Positions 43,210 through 52,284 of a stretch of DNA of 64,000 nucleotides are shown piece after piece. The position numbers and the translations under genes were made by a program. Source of the DNA: Taibaiella koreensis. GTDB lineage: Bacteria > Bacteroidota > Bacteroidia > Chitinophagales > Chitinophagaceae. Position 1 is the stretch's first letter. Each line of letters begins with the position of its first letter. The notes under the pieces were generated by a model. It was given only the letters and a program-made list of their open reading frames with translations. It ran no database searches and had not been told where the DNA came from. The stretch lies in contig NZ_QVNU01000001.1 in the NCBI RefSeq assembly GCF_003545715.1, forward strand, positions 372,001 to 436,000, given 5' to 3'.

Positions 43210-44595
43210 ATGGAAAGGAATATCGAAACCATTATCGAAGAAACCGAACTGCTGATCGAGCGTAACGACGATCAGGCGCTCAACCATCTGCTGGAAGAGC
43301 TGAATATTTCGGAAGTCAAGGACCTTGTCGATGAGCTACCCGAGCATGGGCCGCGGTTCATCGAAATGCTACCCTTGAGCCGATCGGTCCATGTGTTTCG
43401 TATATTGGATTTTCCTGTTCAGGAGCGTATCATAAAGAAGCTGTCGGGTACTAAGATCACAGAGTTGATCAACGAGCTGCCGCCCGACGACCGTACCTCT
43501 TTTTTCAGCGAGCTGCATGGCGATGTGGTAAAAAAGTTGATTATCCTGCTGCCCGCCGAAGACCGTAAAGAGGCCCTGGCGCTGCTGGGTTATGAAGAAG
43601 ACAGTGTAGGCCGCCTGATGACCCCCGATTATGTTGCCGTGAAAAAACACTGGAACGTGGCGCGGGTGTTGGAGCACATCCGCCGTTACGGTGTCAACTC
43701 CGAAACGATCGATGTGATCTATGTGATCGATGATAAAGGCGTGCTGCTGGACGATCTTCGTATAAGAAAAGTGCTGCTGGCCTCGCCCGAAGCGATGGTA
43801 AGCGATCTTACTGACGACCGTCTCATTGCACTTAATGCTTATGATCCGCAGGAGGAGGCTATTGAGGTGTTCCGTATGAACAACCGCGTGGCGCTCCCGG
43901 TCGTGGATCACGATAATATCCTGCTGGGTATTGTTACGGTCGATGATATCCTGTGGCTGGCGAAGGAAGAGTACACCGAAGATATCCAGAAGATCGGTGG
44001 TACAGAAGCCCTGGACGAGCCTTATCTTGATACTTCCATTTTTGAGTTGGTAAAAAAGAGGGTAGGCTGGCTGGCTATCCTGATGGTAGGCGAAATGCTG
44101 ACGGCCACAGCCATGGGCTTTTTTGAAGACCAGATCCATAAAGCCACGGTGCTGGCCCTGTTTATTCCCCTTATTATTTCCTGCGGCGGCAACAGCGGCT
44201 CGCAGGCCTCTACGCTTATTATCCAGGCTATGGCCCTGGGTGAGGTCACCATCCGGGATTGGTGGCGGGTTATGCGCCGGGAGATCATCTCCGGCTTTAT
44301 GCTGGGCGTTTGCCTGGCCCTGGTAGGCTTCCTCCGTATCTTTATCTGGCACCTGATCGCGCCCAATATCTATGGCGAACACTGGCTGCTGATCGCCGGC
44401 ACCATTAGTGTATCGCTCATCTTTGTGGTGCTGTGGGGATCGCTGAGCGGTTCTATGCTACCGATATTACTGAAGCGGCTTGGGGCCGACCCTGCCACAT
44501 CCTCCGCGCCCTTTGTCGCGACCCTGGTTGATGTGACAGGACTCCTGATCTACTTTATTTGTGCGGTGCTCTTCCTGAGCGGCACGCTCCTTTAG
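43210..44595 (+). CDS. mgtE: Magnesium transporter MgtE
   Basis: 461 residues. N-domain of MgtE repeats (about 1-130) with ELPPDDRTSFFSEL, then two CBS domains (about 130-250; VDHDNILLGIVTVDDILWLA), and five membrane helices after residue 280, with LFIPLIISCGGNSGSQASTL (the pore motif) and SAPFVATLVDVTGLLIYF. MgtE is a homodimeric Mg2+ channel of the inner membrane gated by Mg2+ binding in the cytoplasmic part. Its stop overlaps the stop of the convergent HEAT gene by 4 nt. Confidence 0.95.
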   Translation: MERNIETIIEETELLIERNDDQALNHLLEELNISEVKDLVDELPEHGPRFIEMLPLSRSVHVFRILDFPVQERIIKKLSGTKITELINELPPDDRTSFFSELHGDVVKKLIILLPAEDRKEALALLGYEEDSVGRLMTPDYVAVKKHWNVARVLEHIRRYGVNSETIDVIYVIDDKGVLLDDLRIRKVLLASPEAMVSDLTDDRLIALNAYDPQEEAIEVFRMNNRVALPVVDHDNILLGIVTVDDILWLAKEEYTEDIQKIGGTEALDEPYLDTSIFELVKKRVGWLAILMVGEMLTATAMGFFEDQIHKATVLALFIPLIISCGGNSGSQASTLIIQAMALGEVTIRDWWRVMRREIISGFMLGVCLALVGFLRIFIWHLIAPNIYGEHWLLIAGTISVSLIFVVLWGSLSGSMLPILLKRLGADPATSSAPFVATLVDVTGLLIYFICAVLFLSGTLL

Positions 44596-45218
44596 GGTTT
44601 CAGCTTTTTCAGCACCTTTTCGATGCGTTTTCTTTTGCTTTCCTGTTCGATATCGTTCAGGCGCGTGTGCAGCACCTGCCTGAACTTTTCTTTGTCTGTA
44701 GGCGGGATTACGGGCATCGCCTGTTCGGCATAAGCGGGTACCTGGTTGACCGGCGCCTGGAGCAGCTGCTCCAGCAGCAGCGGTACGGCATCGGAGGCGT
44801 AGGCCGGGATACCGGCAAGGCTCACCAATATTCGTACAAGGTGGTCGCGCGTGATCACCGAGCCGGCATCGGCTATGGCTACCAGGCGCGGTAAGGCCTG
44901 GTACAGCCCGGCAGGTACTTGAGCAGCAATAGCCGAAAGCGTCGTCATGGCGCCCCATTGCAGCCGGTTATCTTTACTGTCCAGCAAGGCCAGGAATACC
45001 TGTACATAAGGGCTCGCCAGGCCAGGCTGCAGCGCGGCGACCTCATAGATTGTCTTGATGCAATCGTGCCGCAGTGCTTTTGTTTTGTGCTCCAGGCCGG
45101 CAATTAGCTCCTGTACGGCTTTTTTGTCCTTTGTTGCAGCGATCTGCTGCGCCAGGGCTATGTTCAGATCCTGCACCCGTTGGCCCGCGGCGGAAGCCAG
45201 CTGTTCCAGTATAGTCAT
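44592..45218 (-). CDS. HEAT-repeat protein
   Basis: 208 residues, helical, no signal. HEAT-type helix pairs: KALRHDCIKTIYEVAALQPG, DNRLQWGAMTTLSAIAAQVP and ITRDHLVRILVSLAGIPAYA. The C-terminus is a Lys/Arg-rich helix (LNDIEQESKRKRIEKVLKKL) that could bind nucleic acid or acidic partners. It converges on mgtE with a 4-nt overlap of the stop codons. Function is unknown; a paralogue-like protein lies at 2353. Confidence 0.6.
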   Translation of the reverse strand: MTILEQLASAAGQRVQDLNIALAQQIAATKDKKAVQELIAGLEHKTKALRHDCIKTIYEVAALQPGLASPYVQVFLALLDSKDNRLQWGAMTTLSAIAAQVPAGLYQALPRLVAIADAGSVITRDHLVRILVSLAGIPAYASDAVPLLLEQLLQAPVNQVPAYAEQAMPVIPPTDKEKFRQVLHTRLNDIEQESKRKRIEKVLKKLKP

Positions 45219-45320
45219 ATTGTCTTTTGTTTACAGGCCAAAGATAGTATTTGCGGCTGTGCCTTATTGTGTCTGCCGATTATTCGCCGAAAGCATCCCG
45301 GTCAATAGCGAAATGGGTAG

Positions 45321-45328
45321 TACCTTTG
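45321..45328 (+). promoter_or_regulatory. -7 element before the DUF3817-like gene
   Basis: TACCTTTG (exact TAnnTTTG), 18 nt before the ATG at 45347. A -33 TTTG is not obvious. Confidence 0.45.
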
Positions 45329-45346
45329 CCCCAATTTTTCAGGCTT

Positions 45347-45682
45347 ATGGATAACCGATTGTTGAACCGTTTTTGCTTTATCGCCCTGCTCGAAGGGATA
45401 TCTTACCTGTTGCTCCTTGGCGTGGCCATGCCGCTCAAATATGGGCTCAAGCTGCCCTGGGCGGTCGACTTCAGCCTCTATGCCGGCTGGGTGCATGGCT
45501 TGTTGTTTGTGCTTTATGGTACTTTTCTTATCGCCTGCTGGGCCCGGTATAAGTGGTCCTTTGGCCGGGCAGCACTGGTCTTCTTTGCTTCCCTGCTGCC
45601 ATTTGCCCCTTTTGTCGTTGAGAAGAAATTAAAGCGTGAAGCCGCGACTAAGGCGGGATTGGCTAAAGCAAAGCTTTCTTAA
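45347..45682 (+). CDS. DUF3817-like small membrane protein
   Basis: I start at 45347 (MDNRLLNRFCFIALLEGISY); the 32 codons upstream overlap the promoter. 111 residues with three helices: FIALLEGISYLLLLGVAMPL, AGWVHGLLFVLYGTFLIACW and ALVFFASLLPFAPFVVEKKL. E-G-I-S-Y at the first helix and H-G at the second, followed by a tail of Lys-rich residues, fit the DUF3817 family of unknown role. It is followed by truA 9 nt after its stop. Confidence 0.75.
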   Translation: MDNRLLNRFCFIALLEGISYLLLLGVAMPLKYGLKLPWAVDFSLYAGWVHGLLFVLYGTFLIACWARYKWSFGRAALVFFASLLPFAPFVVEKKLKREAATKAGLAKAKLS

Positions 45683-45691
45683 ACCTGTTTC

Positions 45692-46450
45692 ATGCGTTAT
45701 TTCCTGGAAGTAGGCTATGAAGGCACGGCCTTTCATGGTTCACAGGTACAAGGCGATCTGCTTACCGTTCAGGGTACGCTCAATAAGGCCTTGTCTACCT
45801 TGCTGCGTAGGCCTGTAGAGACCTTCGGCGCCAGCCGTACCGATGAGGGCGTGCATGCACTCAGCAATTTTTATCATTTTGACGAAGCAGAGGCGCTGCA
45901 TCCCCAGTTTCGTTATAAGCTCAATGCCATTTTGCCGTTCAGCATGGCGGTTCATGCTGTGTATACCAGCGAAAAGCCAGAGGCCAATGCCCGCTTCGAT
46001 GCGGTGAGCCGGCGTTACCGTTACCGTATCTATACGCGTAAAGATCCTTTCCGCCACCACCGGGCATTGTATTATCCTTTTGCTATTGACCGGGAGGTGC
46101 TGAACCATACCGCTCAGATGCTGATGGCATACCGCAATTTCGAGACCTTTTCCAAACGCAATACCCAAACGCATACTTTCCTGTGCACGATCTTTCAATC
46201 CTATTGGGAAACCGCCGGCGAAGAGCTGCATTATGTAGTGGAAGCCAACCGGTTCCTGAGGGGGATGGTGCGTGGATTGGTAGGTACGCAGCTGCAGGTG
46301 GCCCGCGGCAGGCATAGCCCGGAGGATTTCCGCCGTATTATCGAAGCGCAGGACTGTACACTGGCCGATTTCAGCGTAGCCGGGCATGGGTTGTACCTGG
46401 AGGCGGTCAATTATCCTGAAGGTTATTTGCAGGAAGTGTCCTTACGATAG
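45692..46450 (+). CDS. truA: tRNA pseudouridine synthase TruA
   Basis: 252 residues, the right length. RYFLEVGYEGTAFHGSQVQ at the start and GASRTDEGVHALSNFYHFD with catalytic Asp51; VSRRYRYRIYTRKDPFRHHR and FLRGMVRGLVGTQLQVARGR follow. TruA makes pseudouridine at positions 38-40 of tRNA anticodon stems. It begins 9 nt after the small membrane protein, so they are probably one transcript. Confidence 0.95.
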   Translation: MRYFLEVGYEGTAFHGSQVQGDLLTVQGTLNKALSTLLRRPVETFGASRTDEGVHALSNFYHFDEAEALHPQFRYKLNAILPFSMAVHAVYTSEKPEANARFDAVSRRYRYRIYTRKDPFRHHRALYYPFAIDREVLNHTAQMLMAYRNFETFSKRNTQTHTFLCTIFQSYWETAGEELHYVVEANRFLRGMVRGLVGTQLQVARGRHSPEDFRRIIEAQDCTLADFSVAGHGLYLEAVNYPEGYLQEVSLR

Positions 46451-46455
46451 CTCAG

Positions 46456-46779
46456 TCAATGGCCATGGCCGGAAAAAAAACGTGCCAGTCCTTCTGCGCT
46501 CACTACTTCCCTCAATACAAGCCTTTCCTCTTCAAGGATCATGGCCAAAGCATATTTTTTGAAAGTGCAATCCTCTGCGTTGGTGAGTACCAGGTTGATG
46601 GTTAAGGTAGGGTCTTCAAGGCGTTGCATAGCGTCCTTTTCCTGTAGCAACTGTTGCATGATGACGGCTTGTGGTGAATTTTTAAATGTCCACTGGCCTT
46701 CCAGTCGCCACATGTCATTCCATGGATCGCTCAATATACCTACTTCTTCGCCTTTCCAGGTAGCAATAAAGTGATTCAT
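46456..46779 (-). CDS. Small protein of unknown function downstream of hflX
   Basis: 107 residues without signal or membrane helix. It begins MNHFIATWKGEEVGILSDPW and contains NLVLTNAEDCTFKKYALAMI, a mixed alpha/beta fold. No family is recognised. The gene starts 17 nt after hflX ends on the same strand, so it is probably translated from the same message; it converges on truA with a 5-nt gap. Confidence 0.55.
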   Translation of the reverse strand: MNHFIATWKGEEVGILSDPWNDMWRLEGQWTFKNSPQAVIMQQLLQEKDAMQRLEDPTLTINLVLTNAEDCTFKKYALAMILEEERLVLREVVSAEGLARFFSGHGH

Positions 46780-46796
46780 CTCAACAATAGCACGGA

Positions 46797-47984
46797 TTAA
46801 TAGAAGCTGTTGAGAAAGGGGTAGCGCTCTTCATAAAGGCGTTTCACCCGTTCCAGTATGGTCTCGCGCAACAGGTCGATGTTGGAGCGCTCGGTGGCAG
46901 AAACAAAAATGGCATTGCCATGCGTTTCATTGTCCCAGCGCCGGTGTAATTGCTTCAACAGGTCTTTTTTTACGCTGTCGTCGAGCCATTCGTCGAAGGT
47001 GCGCAACTCGTATTGATCCATTTTGTTGAAGATCATCAGGATCGGCTTGTCGAAAGCGCCGATATCCTGCAAGGTGGTGTTCACCACTGCGATCTGGTCT
47101 TCGTATTGGGGGTGCGACACATCAACCACATGCAGCAGAATATCGGCCTCGCGTACTTCATCGAGCGTAGATTTGAAGCTTTCTACCAGGTGGTGCGGCA
47201 GCTTGCGAATGAATCCTACCGTATCGCTGAGCAGGAAGGGCGTACGTTCAAACACTACTTTACGGGTGGTGGTTTCCAGGGTGGCGAAAAGCTTGTTTTC
47301 AGCAAATACTTCCGATTTGCTCAGCACCTGCATCAGCGTGCTTTTGCCTACATTGGTATAGCCTACAAGGGCCACACGTATAAAGGTGCCGCGTTCCTTT
47401 CTTTGCGTGGAAGACTGTTTGTCGATCTCGCTCAGGCGCTTGCGCAACAATGTGATCTTATCTTTTACGATACGACGGTCTGTTTCGATCTCGGTCTCAC
47501 CGGGACCACGCGAGCCTATGCCGCCGCCCTGCCGTTCCAGGTGTTTCCACATACCCTTCAGGCGGGGCAATATATACTGATATTGGGCCAGCTCCACCTG
47601 GGTTTTGGCCTGTGCCGTTTTGGCCCTGCGGGCAAAAATATCCAGGATCAGGTCGGAGCGGTCGATGGTCTTGATGCCCGTTTCTTTTTCGATATTGCTG
47701 ATCTGCGACCCGGTCAGTTCATCGTCAAAAATGATAAGCGTGGCATTGTGCCGTATGGCGTATTGCTTGATCTCTTCCAGCTTGCCTTTACCTACGAAGG
47801 TGCGGCTGTCGGGATGTGGTAATTTTTGAAAAAAACTTTTGATGGCGGTCGCCCCGGCGGTTTCTGCCAGGAAAGCCAGCTCATCCAGATACTCCATGAG
47901 CTGCGCTTCGGTATTGTTCTTCTGCATCAGGCCCACCAGCACGGCACGTTCCTCGTTGGAGATAATATTTTTATTGTCGATCAT
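46797..47984 (-). CDS. hflX: Ribosome-splitting GTPase HflX
   Basis: 395 residues. The N-domain has DSRTFVGKGKLEEIKQYA and ELTGSQISNIEKETGIKTID, a helical linker with ERQGGGIGSRGPGETEIETD, and the G domain: G1 GYTNVGKST, ATLETTTRKV, G3 SDTVGFIRKLPHHLV and G4 FNKMDQ. HflX binds the large subunit and splits stalled ribosomes under stress. It is followed by a small unknown gene (46456). The end of the gene is unusual only in being short beyond the G domain. Confidence 0.95.
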   Translation of the reverse strand: MIDNKNIISNEERAVLVGLMQKNNTEAQLMEYLDELAFLAETAGATAIKSFFQKLPHPDSRTFVGKGKLEEIKQYAIRHNATLIIFDDELTGSQISNIEKETGIKTIDRSDLILDIFARRAKTAQAKTQVELAQYQYILPRLKGMWKHLERQGGGIGSRGPGETEIETDRRIVKDKITLLRKRLSEIDKQSSTQRKERGTFIRVALVGYTNVGKSTLMQVLSKSEVFAENKLFATLETTTRKVVFERTPFLLSDTVGFIRKLPHHLVESFKSTLDEVREADILLHVVDVSHPQYEDQIAVVNTTLQDIGAFDKPILMIFNKMDQYELRTFDEWLDDSVKKDLLKQLHRRWDNETHGNAIFVSATERSNIDLLRETILERVKRLYEERYPFLNSFY

Positions 47985-48141
47985 ATGCTACTTATAGTAC
48001 AAAAAAGCCTGCAAATATACCGATGTGCCGTGGAATAATCATCGAAAAGCGATAACCGGCTGGGAAACAATTAACCAGGAGCATTCGGATTTAATTTGTT
48101 TCTTTTGCAAAAGGAACCCGCGATATGAGCGGCTTCTACGG

Positions 48142-49485
48142 ATGATAAGAAAGATAAAACTTACCGATTTTGTGCGCAATGTGCTGACGCTGACCACCGG
48201 AACCACGGTGGCGCAGGCCATACCCGTTCTTATCACACCCGTGCTCACCCGCTTGTATACACCCGCCGATTTTGGTTTGCTTACATTGTTCGTTTCCCTT
48301 ACCTCCCTGCTTACCGTGGTGGTAACGGGGCAATATGAATTGTCGATCCTGTTGCCCGGTGTTGACAGAGATGCCCGGAAGCTGGTACGGCTGGCGCTCA
48401 TGCTTACGGTAAGCGCTTCCATATTGTTGCTGCTGCTTGTTCTGCTGCTGCACGCGCCGTTGCTCACATGCTTTAAGGACAAACGGATCGGCTTTTGGCT
48501 GTACCTGGTGCCGGTAGCAGTATTGTTTTCCGGCGTTTTTGAAATATTACGGTACTATAGCGTGCGGCAGCAAGCTTACAAGGGCATTGCCGTAGCTACT
48601 GTGATACGGTCGGGCACGGCAGGTGGCTTGCAGGTCGCTGCAGGAATGGCCGGGGCTCAGGCCGCCGGCTTGCTATGGGGCAACCTGCTTTCTTTGTTGG
48701 GCGGCAACCTGGGCGTTATCAGGGTTTACTTGAAAAAGAAGGAAAAGGAAGAACCGTTCCGGATCACACCGGATCTCAGGCGCATGGCCTGGCGTTATCG
48801 CAATTTCCCAAAGTTCACATTGCCTTCTCTCTTACTGAATACGGCTTCCTTACAGCTTCCGGTTTATGTTTTCGCTACCTTTTTTTCAAATACCGTTGTC
48901 GGTTTCTACGCCTTGTCGCAAAGGGTGCTTAATGCTCCCATGACACTCGTGGGCGCGGCCATAGGCCAGGTTTATTTTCAGAAGGCGGCTTCCGGTAACG
49001 GTGATAAGGAACAGCTGCGGCAGCTTACCTGGGCATTGTACAAGCATCTGCTCCTTTTGGGGACCTTGCCCATGGCGGCATTGCTGTTCTGGGGCGATAA
49101 GCTCTTCGGCTGGTTCTTTGGTAGCAGCTGGACCGTTGCAGGGCAGTATGCCCAATCCCTGAGCCTGTGGTTCCTGTTTGTGTTCATCTCCTCTCCTTTG
49201 TCCAATCTTTTTTTTGTACAGGGTAAGCAAAAGCAGGGCTTGCTGCTCCAGGTCATCATTTTTGTCTCCCGGGCGCTGGTGCTCCTGCTGTGCCTCTGGC
49301 GGCACTACGACGCGGCAGCTACAGTGGTGTGGTTTGGTGCGATAGGTGCGCTTATCTTCTTCTGCTTCGTATTTTACCTGCTGTCCTCGGCGGGCATAGG
49401 AAAGCTTCAGATATTGGTGTACACGCTCGCCGTGCTTGCTGCCGGTATCCTTCCTTTTTTTCTGATCGATCAATGGCTGTCATGA
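48142..49485 (+). CDS. Polysaccharide flippase (Wzx/MOP type)
   Basis: I start at 48142 (MIRKIKLTDFVRNVLTLTTG); the codons upstream overlap non-coding sequence. The 447 residues have 12 or more helices and the pattern of O-antigen flippases: GTTVAQAIPVLITPVLTRLY at the start, then RYRNFPKFTLPSLLLNTASL, and GFYALSQRVLNAPMTLVGAA. Such proteins move undecaprenyl-linked sugar units across the inner membrane. The gene overlaps the next (ATGA at 49482-49485), so the asparagine-synthase-like protein is translated in step and is probably in the same pathway. Confidence 0.8.
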   Translation: MIRKIKLTDFVRNVLTLTTGTTVAQAIPVLITPVLTRLYTPADFGLLTLFVSLTSLLTVVVTGQYELSILLPGVDRDARKLVRLALMLTVSASILLLLLVLLLHAPLLTCFKDKRIGFWLYLVPVAVLFSGVFEILRYYSVRQQAYKGIAVATVIRSGTAGGLQVAAGMAGAQAAGLLWGNLLSLLGGNLGVIRVYLKKKEKEEPFRITPDLRRMAWRYRNFPKFTLPSLLLNTASLQLPVYVFATFFSNTVVGFYALSQRVLNAPMTLVGAAIGQVYFQKAASGNGDKEQLRQLTWALYKHLLLLGTLPMAALLFWGDKLFGWFFGSSWTVAGQYAQSLSLWFLFVFISSPLSNLFFVQGKQKQGLLLQVIIFVSRALVLLLCLWRHYDAAATVVWFGAIGALIFFCFVFYLLSSAGIGKLQILVYTLAVLAAGILPFFLIDQWLS

Positions 49486-50999
49486 AAGTTGAAGTCAGGC
49501 TTGTATACAATTACGGTTACACCTGGTATACCAGCGATGGTATCTCGGTAAAAGGCTTTATCTACGATACGGAGGACAATCCTTTGCGTGAAGCCGGTCT
49601 TGTAGCGTTTTTCCGCGGTGCCGACAGCGCAGAGACATTGCAGGATCGCCTTCGGCAGGCCAACGGGCTTTTTGCCGTGGTGATACAGACGGATGCCGGT
49701 GTGTATTGTGCCACCGACCGGACGCGGACCTTTCCCTTATACTATTCTCTGGATAAAGGTGTATTGCGGATCAGCGATGCGGTGGAACACGCGGCGCCTG
49801 GTCTCTTGCAGATGGATACCCTGTCAAAGGAGGAATTTTTATACACCGGTTATGTTACCGGTAACAGCACCTTGCTGAAGGATGTATGCCAGGTACAGGC
49901 CGGCGCCTGCCTGGTAGGAGTGGACGACCAGGTGCAGGAATATTGCTATCATTTCTATGTAGCGGATAAACCCCTTACAGGGACTTTCGATGCCTTGCCG
50001 GATCAGCTGGCGGGCTTATTTGATAAGGCAGGAGAACGCCTGGTCAAAGCCCTGGCCGGGCGCACGGCCGTGGTGCCGCTGAGCGGGGGCTACGATTCGC
50101 GGTTGATCGCCGTTTTGTTGAAAAAGCAGGGCTATAGCAAAGTGATCTGCTTCACCTATGGCATTCCTTCCAGCCCCGATGTGCGCATGTCGGCAAGAGT
50201 AGCGGCGGAGTTGGGATTTCCCTGGCATTTTATTGCTTACACGCCGCGTTTGGTGGGTGACTTCCTGCACACACCGGAATTCAAAGCTTACCTGCCTTTC
50301 GTGGTCAATGGCACTTCAGCCTTGTTTACACAAGATTACTTCGCGATAAGGCAGTTGGTAACACAAAAAATGATCCCGGAAGATGCGGTGATCGTTCCCG
50401 GCCATACCGGGGATTTTATCGCCGGCGGGCACCTGGAGGCGGGCCTTACGGAAGATAATGTTGCGGAGCGGTTGCTGCAGCGGCATTATGTATTCCGTAC
50501 TGGTGATAAACGGTCATTGCTTTCCCGTATCCACCTCCCGGCCATACCAGCACAGCCTTACGAATACTTTGAGCATTGGAACCTGAAAGAGCGCCAGTCA
50601 AAATTTATCATCAATTCCAACAGGATATATGAATTCTGGGGCCACGAGCATTTGGTTCCCTTATGGGATAAGGATCTGCTGCTCTTCTTTCAAAATCTGC
50701 CCTGGGAGTATAAATGGGGAAGGAAATTATTTGACCAGGTCGTGTTTCGCTATTTTTTTGAACCGTATAGTGTGGCTTTCCCCAAAAAACGCTATCCTTT
50801 TGTGCTGCAAAAAATCGCCGGCGCCCGCAACCGGATGCGCCGAATCTTCTTTTCCGATCCGGTCAATTTCAAGCTGATCGCACGTAGTTTTCTAAAAGAC
50901 CGGCAGCTGGGCCTGCGCTGGAGCAATAAGGAAGTAAACATCAACCGCATACAGACGGCCTGGTACATTGCCTGGCTGGAAGATCATCTCGGCGGATAA
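49482..50999 (+). CDS. Asparagine-synthase-like protein without an N-terminal Cys
   Basis: I choose 49482 because it gives an ATGA overlap with the flippase; 49473 would add three residues. The 505 residues contain a class-II amidotransferase-like N-domain (about 1-170) and an asparagine-synthase domain with the PP-loop VVPLSGGYDSRLIAVLL near residue 200. Active glutaminases need Cys at residue 2; here the chain begins MKVEV, so ammonia would come from elsewhere or the domain is structural. Similar proteins in polysaccharide loci amidate sugars or peptides. Partner genes: flippase before, acyltransferase converging after. Confidence 0.7.
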   Translation: MKVEVRLVYNYGYTWYTSDGISVKGFIYDTEDNPLREAGLVAFFRGADSAETLQDRLRQANGLFAVVIQTDAGVYCATDRTRTFPLYYSLDKGVLRISDAVEHAAPGLLQMDTLSKEEFLYTGYVTGNSTLLKDVCQVQAGACLVGVDDQVQEYCYHFYVADKPLTGTFDALPDQLAGLFDKAGERLVKALAGRTAVVPLSGGYDSRLIAVLLKKQGYSKVICFTYGIPSSPDVRMSARVAAELGFPWHFIAYTPRLVGDFLHTPEFKAYLPFVVNGTSALFTQDYFAIRQLVTQKMIPEDAVIVPGHTGDFIAGGHLEAGLTEDNVAERLLQRHYVFRTGDKRSLLSRIHLPAIPAQPYEYFEHWNLKERQSKFIINSNRIYEFWGHEHLVPLWDKDLLLFFQNLPWEYKWGRKLFDQVVFRYFFEPYSVAFPKKRYPFVLQKIAGARNRMRRIFFSDPVNFKLIARSFLKDRQLGLRWSNKEVNINRIQTAWYIAWLEDHLGG

Positions 51000-51002
51000 G
51001 CC

Positions 51003-51527
51003 CTAGGCTTTTGCCGCGGCAAAAGCAGCACAGGCCTCCCTGTCGAGCGTACGTAGCAGCCGGGCAGGGTTGCCGGCCAGCACGCAATAGCCTTCTTCGA
51101 AGCTTTTGGTGACGATAGCACCCGCACCTACCATCGTGAAGTCGCCGAGCCGGACGCCCGGCAGGATCACTGCCCCCGCACCGATCCAGCAAAACCTGCC
51201 GATCGCTATCGGTGAGGCGGTCACATGCACATCGTTATTGATAAAATCATGATTGGCCGACACGATCGCTACGTTGGGACCGATATTGGTAAAGTCGCCG
51301 ATGAGGATGCCATTGAGCGCATTGATGTATACGCCGGGCGAATCCCCTGGCCAGGTGCTACGGCCCCTCGTAATCTTTTCGGGGCTGTGTATAGTGCTGG
51401 TATGGTGAATGGCCCATTTTACGCGGGCATTCTGACGGAGGAGCTTCCGGAATACGAAATCGGCCATATAGAAATTGAAGCCCATTTCGGGTCTGAGCTT
51501 CAATTTCCTTTTGATAGCCTGGATCAT
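51003..51527 (-). CDS. Hexapeptide-repeat acyltransferase
   Basis: 174 residues. A left-handed beta-helix is shown by the repeats INALNGILIGDFTNIGPNVA, SPIAIGRFCWIGAGAVILPG and VRLGDFTMVGAGAIVTKSFE; NHDF carries the catalytic-type His. VLAGNPARLLR is the usual end of sugar O-acetyltransferases. It probably acetylates a sugar during polysaccharide synthesis. It converges on the asparagine-synthase-like gene with a 3-nt gap, and follows the secreted protein gene at 51541 on the same strand by 13 nt. Confidence 0.85.
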   Translation of the reverse strand: MIQAIKRKLKLRPEMGFNFYMADFVFRKLLRQNARVKWAIHHTSTIHSPEKITRGRSTWPGDSPGVYINALNGILIGDFTNIGPNVAIVSANHDFINNDVHVTASPIAIGRFCWIGAGAVILPGVRLGDFTMVGAGAIVTKSFEEGYCVLAGNPARLLRTLDREACAAFAAAKA

Positions 51528-51540
51528 AGATACGCTTGCT

Positions 51541-51999
51541 TTACTTGTTTTTCAGCACGGAAAGGCCGCCGCAGGCTTCCGCTTGTCCCTTTATTTTTTG
51601 CGATACAATAACCAGGTAATTGCCGGTATAGGGTGCGGCAAAGCTTTCGGAGAGCTGCCGGTCGCCGCCTGTCTTGATCTTTTTGTCGACCAGCTTCTTG
51701 CGGTCCTTGTCCATTATGGTAAGGTGGTATTGCTGGAAGTTCTTGCTGGCGATGAAATTGATCTGGTACATCTTGCCTTCCTGCATGGTTACCGTTACCG
51801 GGACATAGGAACCTGAAGGCATGTTCATCATCTTGAACTGTTCCAGGGCAAATCCTCTTTCTTCCAGTGATTTGTCAAGCGATACCAGTTCGGAATGCAT
51901 GGCTTTGTCGGAGCATACGGCCACATTCTGCTGTTGCTGGGCATAAGCCGCGAAAGAGAAGGCAGAGGCAACGAAAGCCATTATTATCTTGTTACGCAT
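51541..51999 (-). CDS. Secreted protein of unknown function
   Basis: 152 residues with a signal peptide ending AAYAQ and a Gln-rich start (QQQQN). The mature part has two Cys, one near the start (VAVCSDKAM) and one near the end (AEACGGLSV), which may form a disulfide. A beta-rich middle (SGSYVPVTVTMQEGKMYQIN and YTGNYLVIVSQK) suggests a small sandwich. No family is named. It is upstream of the acyltransferase by 13 nt; co-transcription is likely but the functional tie is not known. Confidence 0.6.
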   Translation of the reverse strand: MRNKIIMAFVASAFSFAAYAQQQQNVAVCSDKAMHSELVSLDKSLEERGFALEQFKMMNMPSGSYVPVTVTMQEGKMYQINFIASKNFQQYHLTIMDKDRKKLVDKKIKTGGDRQLSESFAAPYTGNYLVIVSQKIKGQAEACGGLSVLKNK

Positions 52000-52284
52000 A
52001 AAATGTATAATGGATTAGACGAAGCGAAAATAACCCTAAAAAACTATTTAAAACACTAATTAATTTGCCTCATATCTTCCGGGCAAAAGATAGGAGAAAA
52101 ACGGGTACTTGCCATTACCTGCCCCTGTGGTTTACCCATTGTTGCCGGCAGGGCACCCAAGGAATGTTCCCGGAATATGGGAGGGAGGGTCTGGCCTATA
52201 GCATAAATTGCGACCCGTTTATTTTAAAATCTGGGAAAAAATCTGTTTATTGCGAAGCCCTAATAAACAGCGATAATTTCCCCG

